Of a stretch of 64,000 bases of DNA, positions 42,569 through 49,972 are shown in pieces (the first letter of the stretch is position 1; the number at the start of each line of letters is the position of its first letter). Source of the DNA: Pseudarthrobacter siccitolerans (GTDB taxonomy: Bacteria > Actinomycetota > Actinomycetes > Actinomycetales > Micrococcaceae); NCBI RefSeq assembly GCF_001046895.1, contig NZ_CAQI01000053.1:62001-126000 (forward strand), given 5' to 3'. The notes beneath the pieces are model-generated. The model did no database searches and was not told the DNA's origin. It worked only from the letters and a program-made list of their open reading frames with translations. The position numbers and the translations under genes were made by a program.

Positions 42569-43354
42569 ATGACTGAACTTCCCCTGATCGGCGAGGCAAT
42601 CGCCGTGGCAGCCGACGCCTCTGGTGCTCGCGGGCTCGCTGGCGCGCGAATCGGCGTCGTCACCTTCCCGGGCACCCTCGATGACCGCGACGCCGCCCGT
42701 GCCGTCCGCCTCGCCGGCGGCACCGCCGTCGAGCTCTGGCACGCGGACGTCGAACTCGGCGACGTGGACGCCGTGGTTATTCCCGGCGGTTTCTCCTACG
42801 GTGACTACCTCCGCGCCGGAGCCATCGCCCGCTTCGCACCGCTGATGTCCAAAATCATCGACGCCGCCAACAGCGACGCCAAGCTGCCCGTGCTCGGCAT
42901 CTGCAACGGCTTCCAGATCCTCACCGAGTCGCACCTGCTGCCCGGTTCAATGATCAAGAACGACCACCTGAAGTTCATGTGCCGCGACCAGGTGCTGCGC
43001 GTCGAGAACAGCAACACCGCCTGGACGCTGGACTACCAGGCGGGCCAGGAAATCACTGTGCCGCTGAAGAACCAGGACGGCCAGTACATCGCTGACGAGA
43101 AGACCCTTGACGCGCTCGAGGCCGAGGGCCGCGTGGTGTTCCGCTACGTCGGGTTCAACCCGAACGGCTCGCGCCGGGACATCGCCGGCATCTCCAACGC
43201 CGCCGGCAACGTGGTGGGCCTGATGCCGCACCCCGAGCACGCTGTGGAGGCCGGATTCGGCCCGGAGTCGCTTGACGGCATCGGCGGGTCCGATACCGAC
43301 GGGCTGGGCTTCTTCACCTCCGTTTTGACCAAGATTGTGGGAGGCGACAAGTGA
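42569..43354 (+). CDS. purQ: phosphoribosylformylglycinamidine synthase subunit PurQ
   Basis: A 261-residue class I glutamine amidotransferase that supplies ammonia to PurL. The nucleophile elbow is VLGICNGFQ, with the oxyanion region in VIPGGFSYGDYLRAG and the His/Glu dyad in LMPHPEHAVE. Compared with typical PurQ of about 225 residues it carries an N-terminal extension of about 25 residues before RIGVVTFPGTLDD. The start follows purS by one base, and the stop overlaps the purL GTG by 4 nt. Confidence 0.95.
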   Translation: MTELPLIGEAIAVAADASGARGLAGARIGVVTFPGTLDDRDAARAVRLAGGTAVELWHADVELGDVDAVVIPGGFSYGDYLRAGAIARFAPLMSKIIDAANSDAKLPVLGICNGFQILTESHLLPGSMIKNDHLKFMCRDQVLRVENSNTAWTLDYQAGQEITVPLKNQDGQYIADEKTLDALEAEGRVVFRYVGFNPNGSRRDIAGISNAAGNVVGLMPHPEHAVEAGFGPESLDGIGGSDTDGLGFFTSVLTKIVGGDK

Positions 43355-45660
43355 GCATCGAAACCACCAAGAAGTTCAATATCGACACTGTCGAGAACGC
43401 CGCGAAGACCCCGGACACCGAACTGCCCTGGGCCGAGCTGGGCCTGAAGCAGAACGAGTTCGACGAGATCGTAAAGGTCCTGGGCCGCCGCCCCACCGGC
43501 GCCGAGCTCGCCATGTACTCCGTGATGTGGAGCGAGCACTGCTCCTACAAGTCCTCCAAGAACCACCTGCGCCAGTTCGGCGAAAAGGTGACCCCGGAGA
43601 TGAAGAAGGACATGCTGGTGGGCATCGGCGAAAACGCCGGCGTGACCAACCTCGGGGACGGCTGGGCCGTGACCTTCAAGATCGAGTCGCACAACTCGCC
43701 GTCGTTCGTTGAGCCCTACCAGGGTGCGGCGACCGGCATCGGCGGCATTGTCCGCGACATCATCTCCATGGGCGCCCGCCCTGTTGCCGTGATGGACCCG
43801 CTGCGATTCGGCGCGATCGACCACCCGGACACCGCCCGCGTCATGCACGGTGCCGTGGCCGGCATCGGCGGTTACGGCAACTCGCTGGGCCTGCCGAACA
43901 TCGGCGGCGAAATGGTCTTCGACTCGGTGTACCAGGGCAACCCGCTGGTCAACGCCCTCGCGGTTGGCGTGATGCGCCACGAGGACATCCGCCTCGCCAA
44001 CGCCTCCGGCAAGGGCAACAAGGTGGTCCTGTTCGGTGCGCGCACCGGCGGCGACGGCATCGGCGGCGCCTCCGTGCTCGCCTCGGAGTCCTTCGATGAC
44101 ACCAAGCCCTCCAAGCGCCCCGCGGTGCAGGTGGGCGACCCCTTCGCCGAAAAGGTCCTTATCGAGTGCTGCCTGGAGCTGTTCAAGGGCTCCCTGGTAG
44201 AAGGCATCCAGGACCTCGGCGCCGCCGGCATCTCCTGCGCCACCTCCGAACTGGCTTCCAACGGCGACGGCGGCATGCAGGTTGAGCTGACCTCCGTGCT
44301 GCTGCGCGACCCCACGCTGACCCCGGGCGAAATCCTGATGTCTGAGTCGCAGGAACGCATGATGGCCGTTGTCACCCCGGAGAACGTTGCGGCGTTCGAA
44401 GCCGTGATGGACAAGTGGGCTGTTGAATACGCCTGGCTGGGCGAGGTGACCGATACCGGCCGCCTCATCATCACCTGGGAAGGCGAGGTGATTGTCGACG
44501 TCGATCCCCGCACCGTGGCACACGACGGTCCGGTCTACGACCGCCCGTTTGCCCGTCCCGAGTGGCAGGACGCCGTCCAGGCAGACACCTTCACCGGCTC
44601 CGTTCAGGACGCCGGCCGGCCCTCCGCCCCGGCTGAGCTCGCGGCCGCTGTGACTGAACTCGTGGCATCGCCGAACATGTGCTCCAAGGCCTGGATCACC
44701 AACCAGTACGACCGGTACGTGGGCGGCAACACCTCCATGGCGTTCCCCGACGACGCCGGTGTGGTCCGCGTGGACGAGGAAACGGGCCTGGGCGTTGCCT
44801 TGGCCACAGACGCCAACGGCCGTTACACCTACCTCGATCCGTACCACGGCGCGCAGCTGGCCCTGGCTGAGGCGTACCGTAACGTTGCCACCTCCGGCGC
44901 CGTTCCGATGGCCGTCAGCGACTGCCTGAACTTTGGCTCCCCCGAGGACCCGGACGTGATGTGGCAGCTGGCCGAGGCCATCCGCGGCCTGTCCGACGCC
45001 TGCCAGGTGCTCGGCGTCCCGGTCACCGGCGGCAACGTCTCGCTGTACAACCAGACCGGCACCACGCCGATCCATCCCTCCCCCGTGGTGGCAGTGCTGG
45101 GCAAGCTCGACGACGTCGCCCGGCGCACGCCGTCGGGCTGGCGTGAGGACGGCCAGGCAATCTACCTGCTGGGCACCACGGCTGCCGAGCTCGACGGCTC
45201 CGAGTGGGCCAACATGCGCGGCCACCTGGGCGGCCAGCCGCCCAAGGTTGACCTCGACGCCGAACGCGCCCTGGGCGAGATCCTGATCAACGCCTCACGC
45301 GACGGCATGATCGACTCCGCCCACGACCTCTCCGAAGGCGGCCTCGCGGCTGCCCTGGTGGAGTCCTCGCTGCGCTACGGCGTAGGCGCCCGGATCGCGC
45401 TGCAGGATGTTCTGGACCGGGACGGCGTGGACCTGTTCACGGCGCTGTTCTCCGAGTCCCAGGGCCGCGCTGTTGTGGGCGTGCCCCGCTCGGAGGAAGT
45501 CCGCTTCACGGATATGTGCACCGCCCGCGGCTTCGCCCACACCCGCATCGGCGTGGTGGACGCTGCCAGCGGAACCCTGGACATCAACGGGGTGGAGAGC
45601 CTGTCCCTGGACACCCTCCGCGAAGCCCACGAAGGAACCCTGCCGAAGTACTTCGGCTGA
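43351..45660 (+). CDS. purL: phosphoribosylformylglycinamidine synthase subunit PurL
   Basis: A 769-residue small-type FGAM synthetase that converts FGAR to FGAM with ATP and ammonia from PurQ. It has two repeated AIRS-like halves. Hallmarks include MWSEHCSYKSSKNHLRQF near the start, KIESHNSPSFVEPYQGAAT, and the second-half SDCLNFGSPEDPDVM. The GTG at 43351 overlaps the purQ stop (GTGA). Downstream, 65 bp after the stop, lies the left palindrome of the nuclease cassette, whose stem is followed by five T residues and may end this operon. Confidence 0.96.
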   Translation: MSIETTKKFNIDTVENAAKTPDTELPWAELGLKQNEFDEIVKVLGRRPTGAELAMYSVMWSEHCSYKSSKNHLRQFGEKVTPEMKKDMLVGIGENAGVTNLGDGWAVTFKIESHNSPSFVEPYQGAATGIGGIVRDIISMGARPVAVMDPLRFGAIDHPDTARVMHGAVAGIGGYGNSLGLPNIGGEMVFDSVYQGNPLVNALAVGVMRHEDIRLANASGKGNKVVLFGARTGGDGIGGASVLASESFDDTKPSKRPAVQVGDPFAEKVLIECCLELFKGSLVEGIQDLGAAGISCATSELASNGDGGMQVELTSVLLRDPTLTPGEILMSESQERMMAVVTPENVAAFEAVMDKWAVEYAWLGEVTDTGRLIITWEGEVIVDVDPRTVAHDGPVYDRPFARPEWQDAVQADTFTGSVQDAGRPSAPAELAAAVTELVASPNMCSKAWITNQYDRYVGGNTSMAFPDDAGVVRVDEETGLGVALATDANGRYTYLDPYHGAQLALAEAYRNVATSGAVPMAVSDCLNFGSPEDPDVMWQLAEAIRGLSDACQVLGVPVTGGNVSLYNQTGTTPIHPSPVVAVLGKLDDVARRTPSGWREDGQAIYLLGTTAAELDGSEWANMRGHLGGQPPKVDLDAERALGEILINASRDGMIDSAHDLSEGGLAAALVESSLRYGVGARIALQDVLDRDGVDLFTALFSESQGRAVVGVPRSEEVRFTDMCTARGFAHTRIGVVDAASGTLDINGVESLSLDTLREAHEGTLPKYFG

Positions 45661-45725
45661 TCCCACCCTCCCCCACCACGCTCGCCTCGCAGGCTCAGAC
45701 AGGGAACCTTGGCGGCGTGGGCCAC

Positions 45726-45785
45726 ATCGATTGCTCTGCAGTCGTCGTTTTGAACCCTCAAAACGACGACTGCGGAGCAATCGAT
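45726..45785. repeat. left 60-bp palindrome flanking the nuclease gene
   Basis: A 28-bp stem (45726-45753 with 45758-45785), a 4-nt loop ACCC, and one T-G mismatch. It begins ATCGATTGCTCTGCAGTCG and is 46% GC. Five T residues run from 45785 to 45789. It ends 2 bp after the stop of the nuclease-like gene at 45788. Its arms match the right-hand palindrome (46781-46844) at 21 of 26 and 22 of 26 positions. Confidence 0.95.
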
Positions 45786-45787
45786 TT

Positions 45788-46729
45788 TTAAGTGGCCTTT
45801 CTCCAGCCGGCCTGCACCAACGCACTCCGCACCTTCACGACAGCGGCTTTGGCGTCGTTGTGCATGTGTCGTTTGGAGATCCTGACCTCGGTCCAGCCCA
45901 GGGCGGCGTAGCGCTCCGATCGTTCGATGTCCCGAACGATCTGGCCTTCTTCGCCGTGGTGTTCACCCTCATACTCGATCCCGATCCGGTACTTCCGGTA
46001 GGAGAGATCCGGCTCGTGGTGCCGTGTTCCATCCGCCGAGATGATGGGAACGTTCAGCTCGGGTTCGGGCAGTCCGGCCCGCAGCACAGCCAGCCGGAGC
46101 AGTGTTTCCTGGGGTGAGTCTGAGCCAACGCGGACCAGTTTGATCGCCTCTTTGGCTTTCCTCAGCCCACGCTTTCCCTTGTGCCTGTCGATCATTCGTT
46201 GAAGGTCGGCGATGTTGCACAGCGGCATATCCCGGCCCTCAAACTCCGGACGGGGCACACGGACACAGCTGTCCCCCGCCACCACAAGCTCGTCCACGCT
46301 GAGCAATTCAGCGAGGTCAAGCCACGTGCGCTCCGGCGTAGTGACCGGTATACCCTGATGGACCGTCACTTCGTCGTCGTAGAGCTTCATTCGGTGCACG
46401 ATCACATGCGGCCGGTTGAGATGTGCTGCACCCTCGGGACGGATGATGTGAAACATATCGTTTGGCTCCTTTCGCTGTCGACGCGGCAGTAAAAGGAGCT
46501 CCTCCGCCGTGAGATGCGACGCTGCGCATCTCTCGTTGACCTCTATGAAGGGGCGCACCCTGGCACTCAAGGGGAGCTCCGCCGTCGTGCGTTCCATGCG
46601 GATGCCCCTGCCATGGCGCTCCAATGACCCGTGCCGCCAGCGCCGCGAAGACACTCCCGTGAGCGAGGCGTCAGCAAGGGTGAAGGGGCGTCCCCGGAGC
46701 TCCTCCGGCAACGGGCGTGGGGTCTTCAT
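45788..46729 (-). CDS. AbiEi-type winged helix plus DUF559 (Vsr-like) nuclease-like protein
   Basis: A 313-residue protein. The N-terminus (about 5-50, LRGRPFTLADASLTGVSSRR) resembles the AbiEi antitoxin winged helix. The C-terminus (about 225-313) resembles DUF559, a Vsr-like PD-(D/E)XK fold: HHEPDLSYRKYRIGIEYEG with Asp241 and Glu252, His257-His258, then RDIERSERYAALGWTEVRIS. No AbiEii-type toxin gene is adjacent. Such proteins are, to my knowledge, present in many copies in actinobacterial genomes with unknown function. It is bracketed by two related palindromes and inserted between purL and the DUF503 gene. The start ATG at 46729 has only a weak ribosome site; upstream in-frame codons run through the palindrome. 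Nuclease activity is inferred. Confidence 0.75.
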   Translation of the reverse strand: MKTPRPLPEELRGRPFTLADASLTGVSSRRWRHGSLERHGRGIRMERTTAELPLSARVRPFIEVNERCAASHLTAEELLLLPRRQRKEPNDMFHIIRPEGAAHLNRPHVIVHRMKLYDDEVTVHQGIPVTTPERTWLDLAELLSVDELVVAGDSCVRVPRPEFEGRDMPLCNIADLQRMIDRHKGKRGLRKAKEAIKLVRVGSDSPQETLLRLAVLRAGLPEPELNVPIISADGTRHHEPDLSYRKYRIGIEYEGEHHGEEGQIVRDIERSERYAALGWTEVRISKRHMHNDAKAAVVKVRSALVQAGWRKAT

Positions 46730-46780
46730 CGGTCCATAAGACCAGATTTGGGGAAAGACCGCAGAAGTTATCCACATCCA

Positions 46781-46844
46781 CCATCGATTGCTCCGTAGAT
46801 GCCGTTTTCCCGTACCAAAACGACATCTATGGAGCAATCGATGG
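46781..46844. repeat. right 64-bp palindrome flanking the nuclease gene
   Basis: A 28-bp stem (46781-46808 with 46817-46844) with two mismatches and an 8-nt loop CCCGTACC. Its core begins ATCGATTGCTCCGTAGATG. It lies 51 bp upstream of the nuclease-like gene start and 6 bp after the DUF503 gene stop. Three base pairs differ from the left copy by compensatory changes in both arms (C-G to T-A, T-A to A-T, C-G to T-A). Confidence 0.93.
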
Positions 46845-46850
46845 GGTCAA

Positions 46851-47144
46851 TCAGTCCTCGCTGTGCAGCTCCCGCTGCCGGGCGCTGAGCAGTTCGATTT
46901 CGGGCCGCGCGGCCACAAGGCGTTCGACGGCGGCCAGCACCTCCACGAGGTGGGCGCGGTCCGCTGCCACGAGGCCGACGCCCAGCCGGGTGCGGCGGTA
47001 CTGGTCGTGATCGCCCACCTCGGCGACGGAAACGTCGAACCGGCGCTTGACCTCGGCAATCAACGGCCTGACGACGGAGCGCTTTTCCTTGAGGCTCTGA
47101 ACGTCACCGAGGAGGATGTCGAATTCGATCCAGCCGATCCACAT
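46851..47144 (-). CDS. DUF503 family protein
   Basis: A 97-residue protein of the DUF503/YlxP-like family: WIGWIEFDILLGDVQSLKEK at the start, then KRRFDVSVAEVGDHDQYRRT. It has a ferredoxin-like alpha/beta fold by family; members are often near ribosome-maturation genes, which is not the case here. Function is unknown. It is last in a coupled minus-strand set; its ATG shares one base with the upstream stop (TGATG). The right palindrome follows its stop by 6 bp. Confidence 0.88.
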   Translation of the reverse strand: MWIGWIEFDILLGDVQSLKEKRSVVRPLIAEVKRRFDVSVAEVGDHDQYRRTRLGVGLVAADRAHLVEVLAAVERLVAARPEIELLSARQRELHSED

Positions 47145-47461
47145 CAGATGGTGAGCTCCCCCATGCGGTCCCAGGCGTCGCCGTCGAGCTGGCGGCTGAT
47201 GATCCGGGGCGTTTCGGCGAGGGCCTGGGGCATGTCTGCCATGGCCTGCTTGAAGTGCGGGCTGTTGACGTGGTCGCCGGCGGCATCGTCCTTGAAGGCT
47301 TCCACCAGGACGTACTCGTTCGGGTCCTCGAGGCTGCGGGACCAGTCAAACCAGAGGTTCCCCGGCTCCTGCCGCGTGGCTTCAGTGAAGCCGGCCACCA
47401 GGCCGGGCCAGCGCTCGGACCATTCCGGCTTGACCTTGAACTTGACGACGATAAAAATCAC
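47144..47461 (-). CDS. antibiotic biosynthesis monooxygenase (ABM) family protein
   Basis: A 105-residue dimeric alpha/beta-barrel protein: FIVVKFKVKPEWSERWPGLV at the start, EPGNLWFDWSRSLEDPNEYV and SPHFKQAMADMP, the YgiN/ABM pattern. Members are quinol monooxygenases or haem-degrading enzymes; the reaction here is not predictable. The GTG start overlaps the upstream DUF1990 stop by 4 nt (GTGA), indicating coupling. Confidence 0.85.
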   Translation of the reverse strand: MIFIVVKFKVKPEWSERWPGLVAGFTEATRQEPGNLWFDWSRSLEDPNEYVLVEAFKDDAAGDHVNSPHFKQAMADMPQALAETPRIISRQLDGDAWDRMGELTI

Positions 47462-48021
47462 GGGCGTAGTCCTTCCGCGGCGAGTTGGCGTGCCCCTTCA
47501 ATGTACCGGGAAGTAACGTAGCGCTGCGCCGCCCGGGTCACCAGTCCGCCGGCCGCGTAGAACCAGTTGCCCGGTTTGCTGAAGGCGCGGATCCGCAGGT
47601 GTACATCGGCGCCGCCGTTGATCTCCACTTCGAAGGATTCCTCGCCGCGGGCCGGGTGGCCCGGCAGGGCTCCGTACCCAAATCCCGCTGACTGCGGCAC
47701 ATCCGCCGGCAGGGGTTCACGGACCCACACCACCTCGCAGGGTGCATTCAAGCGAAAAGGCCCGACGCCGAAGCCGCTCACCACCCGCGCTCCCGGCACC
47801 ACCCTTGGCGAATCCGTACGCACCCGGAGGCCGGCCCGGCGCTGCAGCTCCCAGGAAAGGATGCCGGCGGCCACCCGCCTGTACACCGCGAAGCCCGTAC
47901 CCAGCTGGACCTCTTCCAGGACGCTGGCGTATCCCTCCGGCGCAAGCCCGTGTTCGGTGCCCCCAATTCCGGGGTAATCAAGGTGGTGCACCCTGCCCTG
48001 GGGCGACCTGTTGGCTTTCAC
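47458..48021 (-). CDS. DUF1990 family protein
   Basis: A 187-residue protein with the DUF1990 pattern: HHLDYPGIGGTEHGLAPEGY near the start, GPFRLNAPCEVVWVREP in the middle and a GYGALPGHPARGEESFEVE segment. The fold is START/SRPBCC-like according to the family; ligand unknown. The GTG at 48021 overlaps the upstream stop by 4 nt; the upstream in-frame extension would lie in the MmcQ-like gene and is rejected. It belongs to the coupled set 48434 to 46851. Confidence 0.82.
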   Translation of the reverse strand: MKANRSPQGRVHHLDYPGIGGTEHGLAPEGYASVLEEVQLGTGFAVYRRVAAGILSWELQRRAGLRVRTDSPRVVPGARVVSGFGVGPFRLNAPCEVVWVREPLPADVPQSAGFGYGALPGHPARGEESFEVEINGGADVHLRIRAFSKPGNWFYAAGGLVTRAAQRYVTSRYIEGARQLAAEGLRP

Positions 48022-48434
48022 TGGTTGACGCCCCGGGAGCCTGCCAGGCGGGCCCAGCCAAGCTGTTCCTGCTGCTTCCTGGTCAAGCCTGCAACCACGA
48101 GATCGTAGGAATCCTCCACCATGTCCCGGATCATGTCGTCCGGCAGCGTCCCGTCCAGGCGGACGCCGTTCCAGTGTGTCTTGTTCATGTGCCACGCGCC
48201 GGTAATCTCGGGGTGCGCGGCGCGCAGCTGCACAGCGAGGGTCGGCTCGCATTTGAGGTTGACGTACAAGTCCCGGGGATCCATGCTGCTTAGCGCGAAG
48301 AGCTTCGCCTCATGCCTTGCACCCCCGGCGATGTTGGCGCGGACCTTGAACACGGCGGTCTCCGGACCGAACGGATAATCCTCGTAGGCGCCGGGAAACG
48401 CGAGGCAGATATTCCTCAATGCAGCAAGGTCCAT
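48018..48434 (-). CDS. MmcQ/YjbR family protein
   Basis: A 138-residue protein with the YjbR/CyaY-like fold pattern: ICLAFPGAYEDYPFGPET at the start, KLFALSSMDPRDLYVNLKC, and HMNKTHWNGVRLDGTLPDD. It is described as possibly DNA-binding, but the function is unknown. It is the first gene of a four-gene coupled set. TAGGCT lies exactly 6 nt before its ATG and there is no ribosome site, so the operon message is probably leaderless. It is divergent from the IPNS-like gene across 45 bp. Confidence 0.86.
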   Translation of the reverse strand: MDLAALRNICLAFPGAYEDYPFGPETAVFKVRANIAGGARHEAKLFALSSMDPRDLYVNLKCEPTLAVQLRAAHPEITGAWHMNKTHWNGVRLDGTLPDDMIRDMVEDSYDLVVAGLTRKQQEQLGWARLAGSRGVNQ

Positions 48435-48440
48435 GCAGGA

Positions 48441-48473
48441 AGCCTATAAAGCCGGCTGCCGCGGTGCTAGTCT
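48441..48473. promoter_or_regulatory. back-to-back leaderless promoters
   Basis: The 45-bp region between divergent start codons holds a minus-strand -10 box TAGGCT (48441-48446) and a plus-strand -10 box TAGTCT (48468-48473), each exactly 6 nt from its start codon. The -35 regions would overlap, so the two promoters probably compete. Confidence 0.6.
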
Positions 48474-48479
48474 GCGAGG

Positions 48480-49508
48480 ATGTCACACGATCAGGGGCCC
48501 ATTCCTGTTCTGGACCTGGGCAAGGCACGGCAGGACGACGGTTCATTCAGCCCCGACTTCATCGAGCAGCTGCGCCACGCGACGCACCATGTGGGTTTCT
48601 TCCAAATCACCGGTTACGGCGCGTCCCCCGGCCAGCCTGAACGGCTGCTGGACCTGATCAGGCGGTTCTTTGCACTGCCGCTGGAAGAGAGGATGAAGCT
48701 GGACAACCGGCTTTCCCCGCATTTCCGCGGCTACACGCGGATGGGCACCGAGGTGACCCAGGGACGGGCGGATGCGCGGGAACAGATCGATTACTCGCCC
48801 GAACGCGAGCCGGTCACCGATTACCCGGAGGACCAGCCGTATTGGCTGCTCCAGGGCCCGAATCTCTGGCCGGAGGACTCCTTCCCGGAGCTCAAACCGG
48901 CCGCCATGGAGTGGGCCGAACTGATTTCGCGGGTGGGCATGGAACTGCTCCGGGCCATCGCGGTCTCACTGAAACTGCCGGAAGACTACTTCGACGAGCC
49001 TTTCCAGGGTTCCCCCGCCTGGATGGGAAAACTGGTCCATTACGTGGGCGGCGTGGTGGAGGCGGCCGGCGACCAGGGCGTGGGCTCGCATGCGGACTAC
49101 GGGTTCGTCACCCTCCTGCTGCAGGACGACATCGGCGGGCTGGAGGTTCTTCCGCCCGGGGCAACTAACTGGTTGCCCGTGGAGCCCATCCCCGGAGCCC
49201 TGGTGGTGAACCTGGGCGAGATGCTCGAAGTCGCTACCGAAGGCTACCTGGTGGCCACGATTCACCGGGTCCAGGCGCCGCCTCCGGGCGTGGACAGGTA
49301 TTCGGTCCCATTCTTCTGGTCGCCCCGGCTGGACGCGGTCATCGACCCCGTCCCGCTGCCGCCCGAACTCAAGGCGGAAGCGCGGGGCATCTCGGGTGAC
49401 CCCGCCAATCCGCTGTTAGCTTCCTACGGGATGAATATGCTCAAGGGCAGGATGCGGGCCCACCCGGACGTAACGGAGCGCCATTATCCGGAGCTCCTTA
49501 CGCGCTAA
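48480..49508 (+). CDS. isopenicillin N synthase-like 2-oxoglutarate/Fe(II) oxygenase
   Basis: A 342-residue cupin-fold non-haem iron oxygenase. The N-terminal DIOX_N domain starts IPVLDLGKARQDDGSFS. The iron ligands are His and Asp in GSHADYGFVTLLLQ and His in VATIHRVQAP, with the RYSVPFF motif where 2-oxoglutarate binds. The substrate is unknown; no biosynthetic cluster is present. The start is fixed by the -10 box 6 nt upstream. It converges on the CoA-binding gene with 13 bp between stops. Confidence 0.88.
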   Translation: MSHDQGPIPVLDLGKARQDDGSFSPDFIEQLRHATHHVGFFQITGYGASPGQPERLLDLIRRFFALPLEERMKLDNRLSPHFRGYTRMGTEVTQGRADAREQIDYSPEREPVTDYPEDQPYWLLQGPNLWPEDSFPELKPAAMEWAELISRVGMELLRAIAVSLKLPEDYFDEPFQGSPAWMGKLVHYVGGVVEAAGDQGVGSHADYGFVTLLLQDDIGGLEVLPPGATNWLPVEPIPGALVVNLGEMLEVATEGYLVATIHRVQAPPPGVDRYSVPFFWSPRLDAVIDPVPLPPELKAEARGISGDPANPLLASYGMNMLKGRMRAHPDVTERHYPELLTR

Positions 49509-49521
49509 ATCTGCAGGAACG

Positions 49522-49947
49522 TCAGAGGTTGTATTTCCAGGCCTGCTGGGCGGGGCAGGAATCCATCACAACGTCCAGCCCGGCGGCCTTGGCCCGTTCC
49601 GCCGCGGCCTCATCGATGACGCCCAGCTGCAGCCACACCGCTTTCGCTCCCACCGCAATGGCCTGGTCCACCACGTCCCCCACCTTTTGCGAGTTCACAA
49701 AGCAGTCCACGACGTCGATGGGATGCTTTTCGGGAGGAATGTCGCCAAGGCTGCGGTAGCCCGTTTCCCCGTGCACAGGTTCGCCCGGAAGGTTGACGGG
49801 GATGATCTCCATCCCCAGCCGGTCCCGGATAAAAAGCGAGGTGTCGTAAGCTGCACGCCACTCATTCGTAGTGAGGCCAACGATGGCCCAGCGGCCCTTG
49901 GTCCGCATCAGGCGTTCAACAACGGCAGGATCATTTTTGTGGCCCAT
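49522..49947 (-). CDS. CoA-binding protein (YccU-like)
   Basis: A 141-residue single Rossmann-type CoA-binding domain: GRWAIVGLTTNEWRAAYDTS near residues 17-36, then EIIPVNLPGEPVHGETGYRS and AKAVWLQLGVIDEAAAERA. The role is not known; the domain is the same as the N-terminus of succinyl-CoA synthetase alpha. TAGGCT (49954-49959) lies 6 nt before the ATG, and no ribosome site is present, so it is likely leaderless. Confidence 0.88.
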   Translation of the reverse strand: MGHKNDPAVVERLMRTKGRWAIVGLTTNEWRAAYDTSLFIRDRLGMEIIPVNLPGEPVHGETGYRSLGDIPPEKHPIDVVDCFVNSQKVGDVVDQAIAVGAKAVWLQLGVIDEAAAERAKAAGLDVVMDSCPAQQAWKYNL

Positions 49948-49953
49948 GGGCTT

Positions 49954-49959
49954 AGCCTA
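49954..49959 (-). promoter_or_regulatory. -10 box of a leaderless promoter
   Basis: Minus-strand TAGGCT exactly 6 nt before the ATG at 49947. It lies in the 25-bp gap after the stop of the membrane protein gene at 49973. Confidence 0.55.
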
Positions 49960-49972
49960 CGTTGCCCGCCCG

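Noticed and set aside
43144..45225. A 693-codon open frame on the minus strand opposite purL
   Set aside because: Shadow of purL; no ribosome site, no recognisable motif, and biased composition typical of antisense frames in high-GC genes.
45726..45785. The left palindrome as simply the purL terminator
   Set aside because: It may act as one because five T residues follow, but the related right-hand copy, the stem length and the compensatory changes are not explained by termination alone.
45788..46729. Complete type IV AbiE toxin-antitoxin system
   Set aside because: Only the AbiEi-like winged helix is present, fused to DUF559; neither neighbour (purL, DUF503) is a nucleotidyltransferase toxin.
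45788..46837. Longer start for the nuclease-like gene at 46837
   Set aside because: The extra 36 codons translate the right palindrome and spacer, with no ribosome site; homology begins at the ATG at 46729.
45726..46844. Terminal inverted repeats of an insertion sequence
   Set aside because: Each flank is itself a complete palindrome, no transposase is encoded, and I found no target-site duplication. The cassette is better described as a palindrome-flanked gene.
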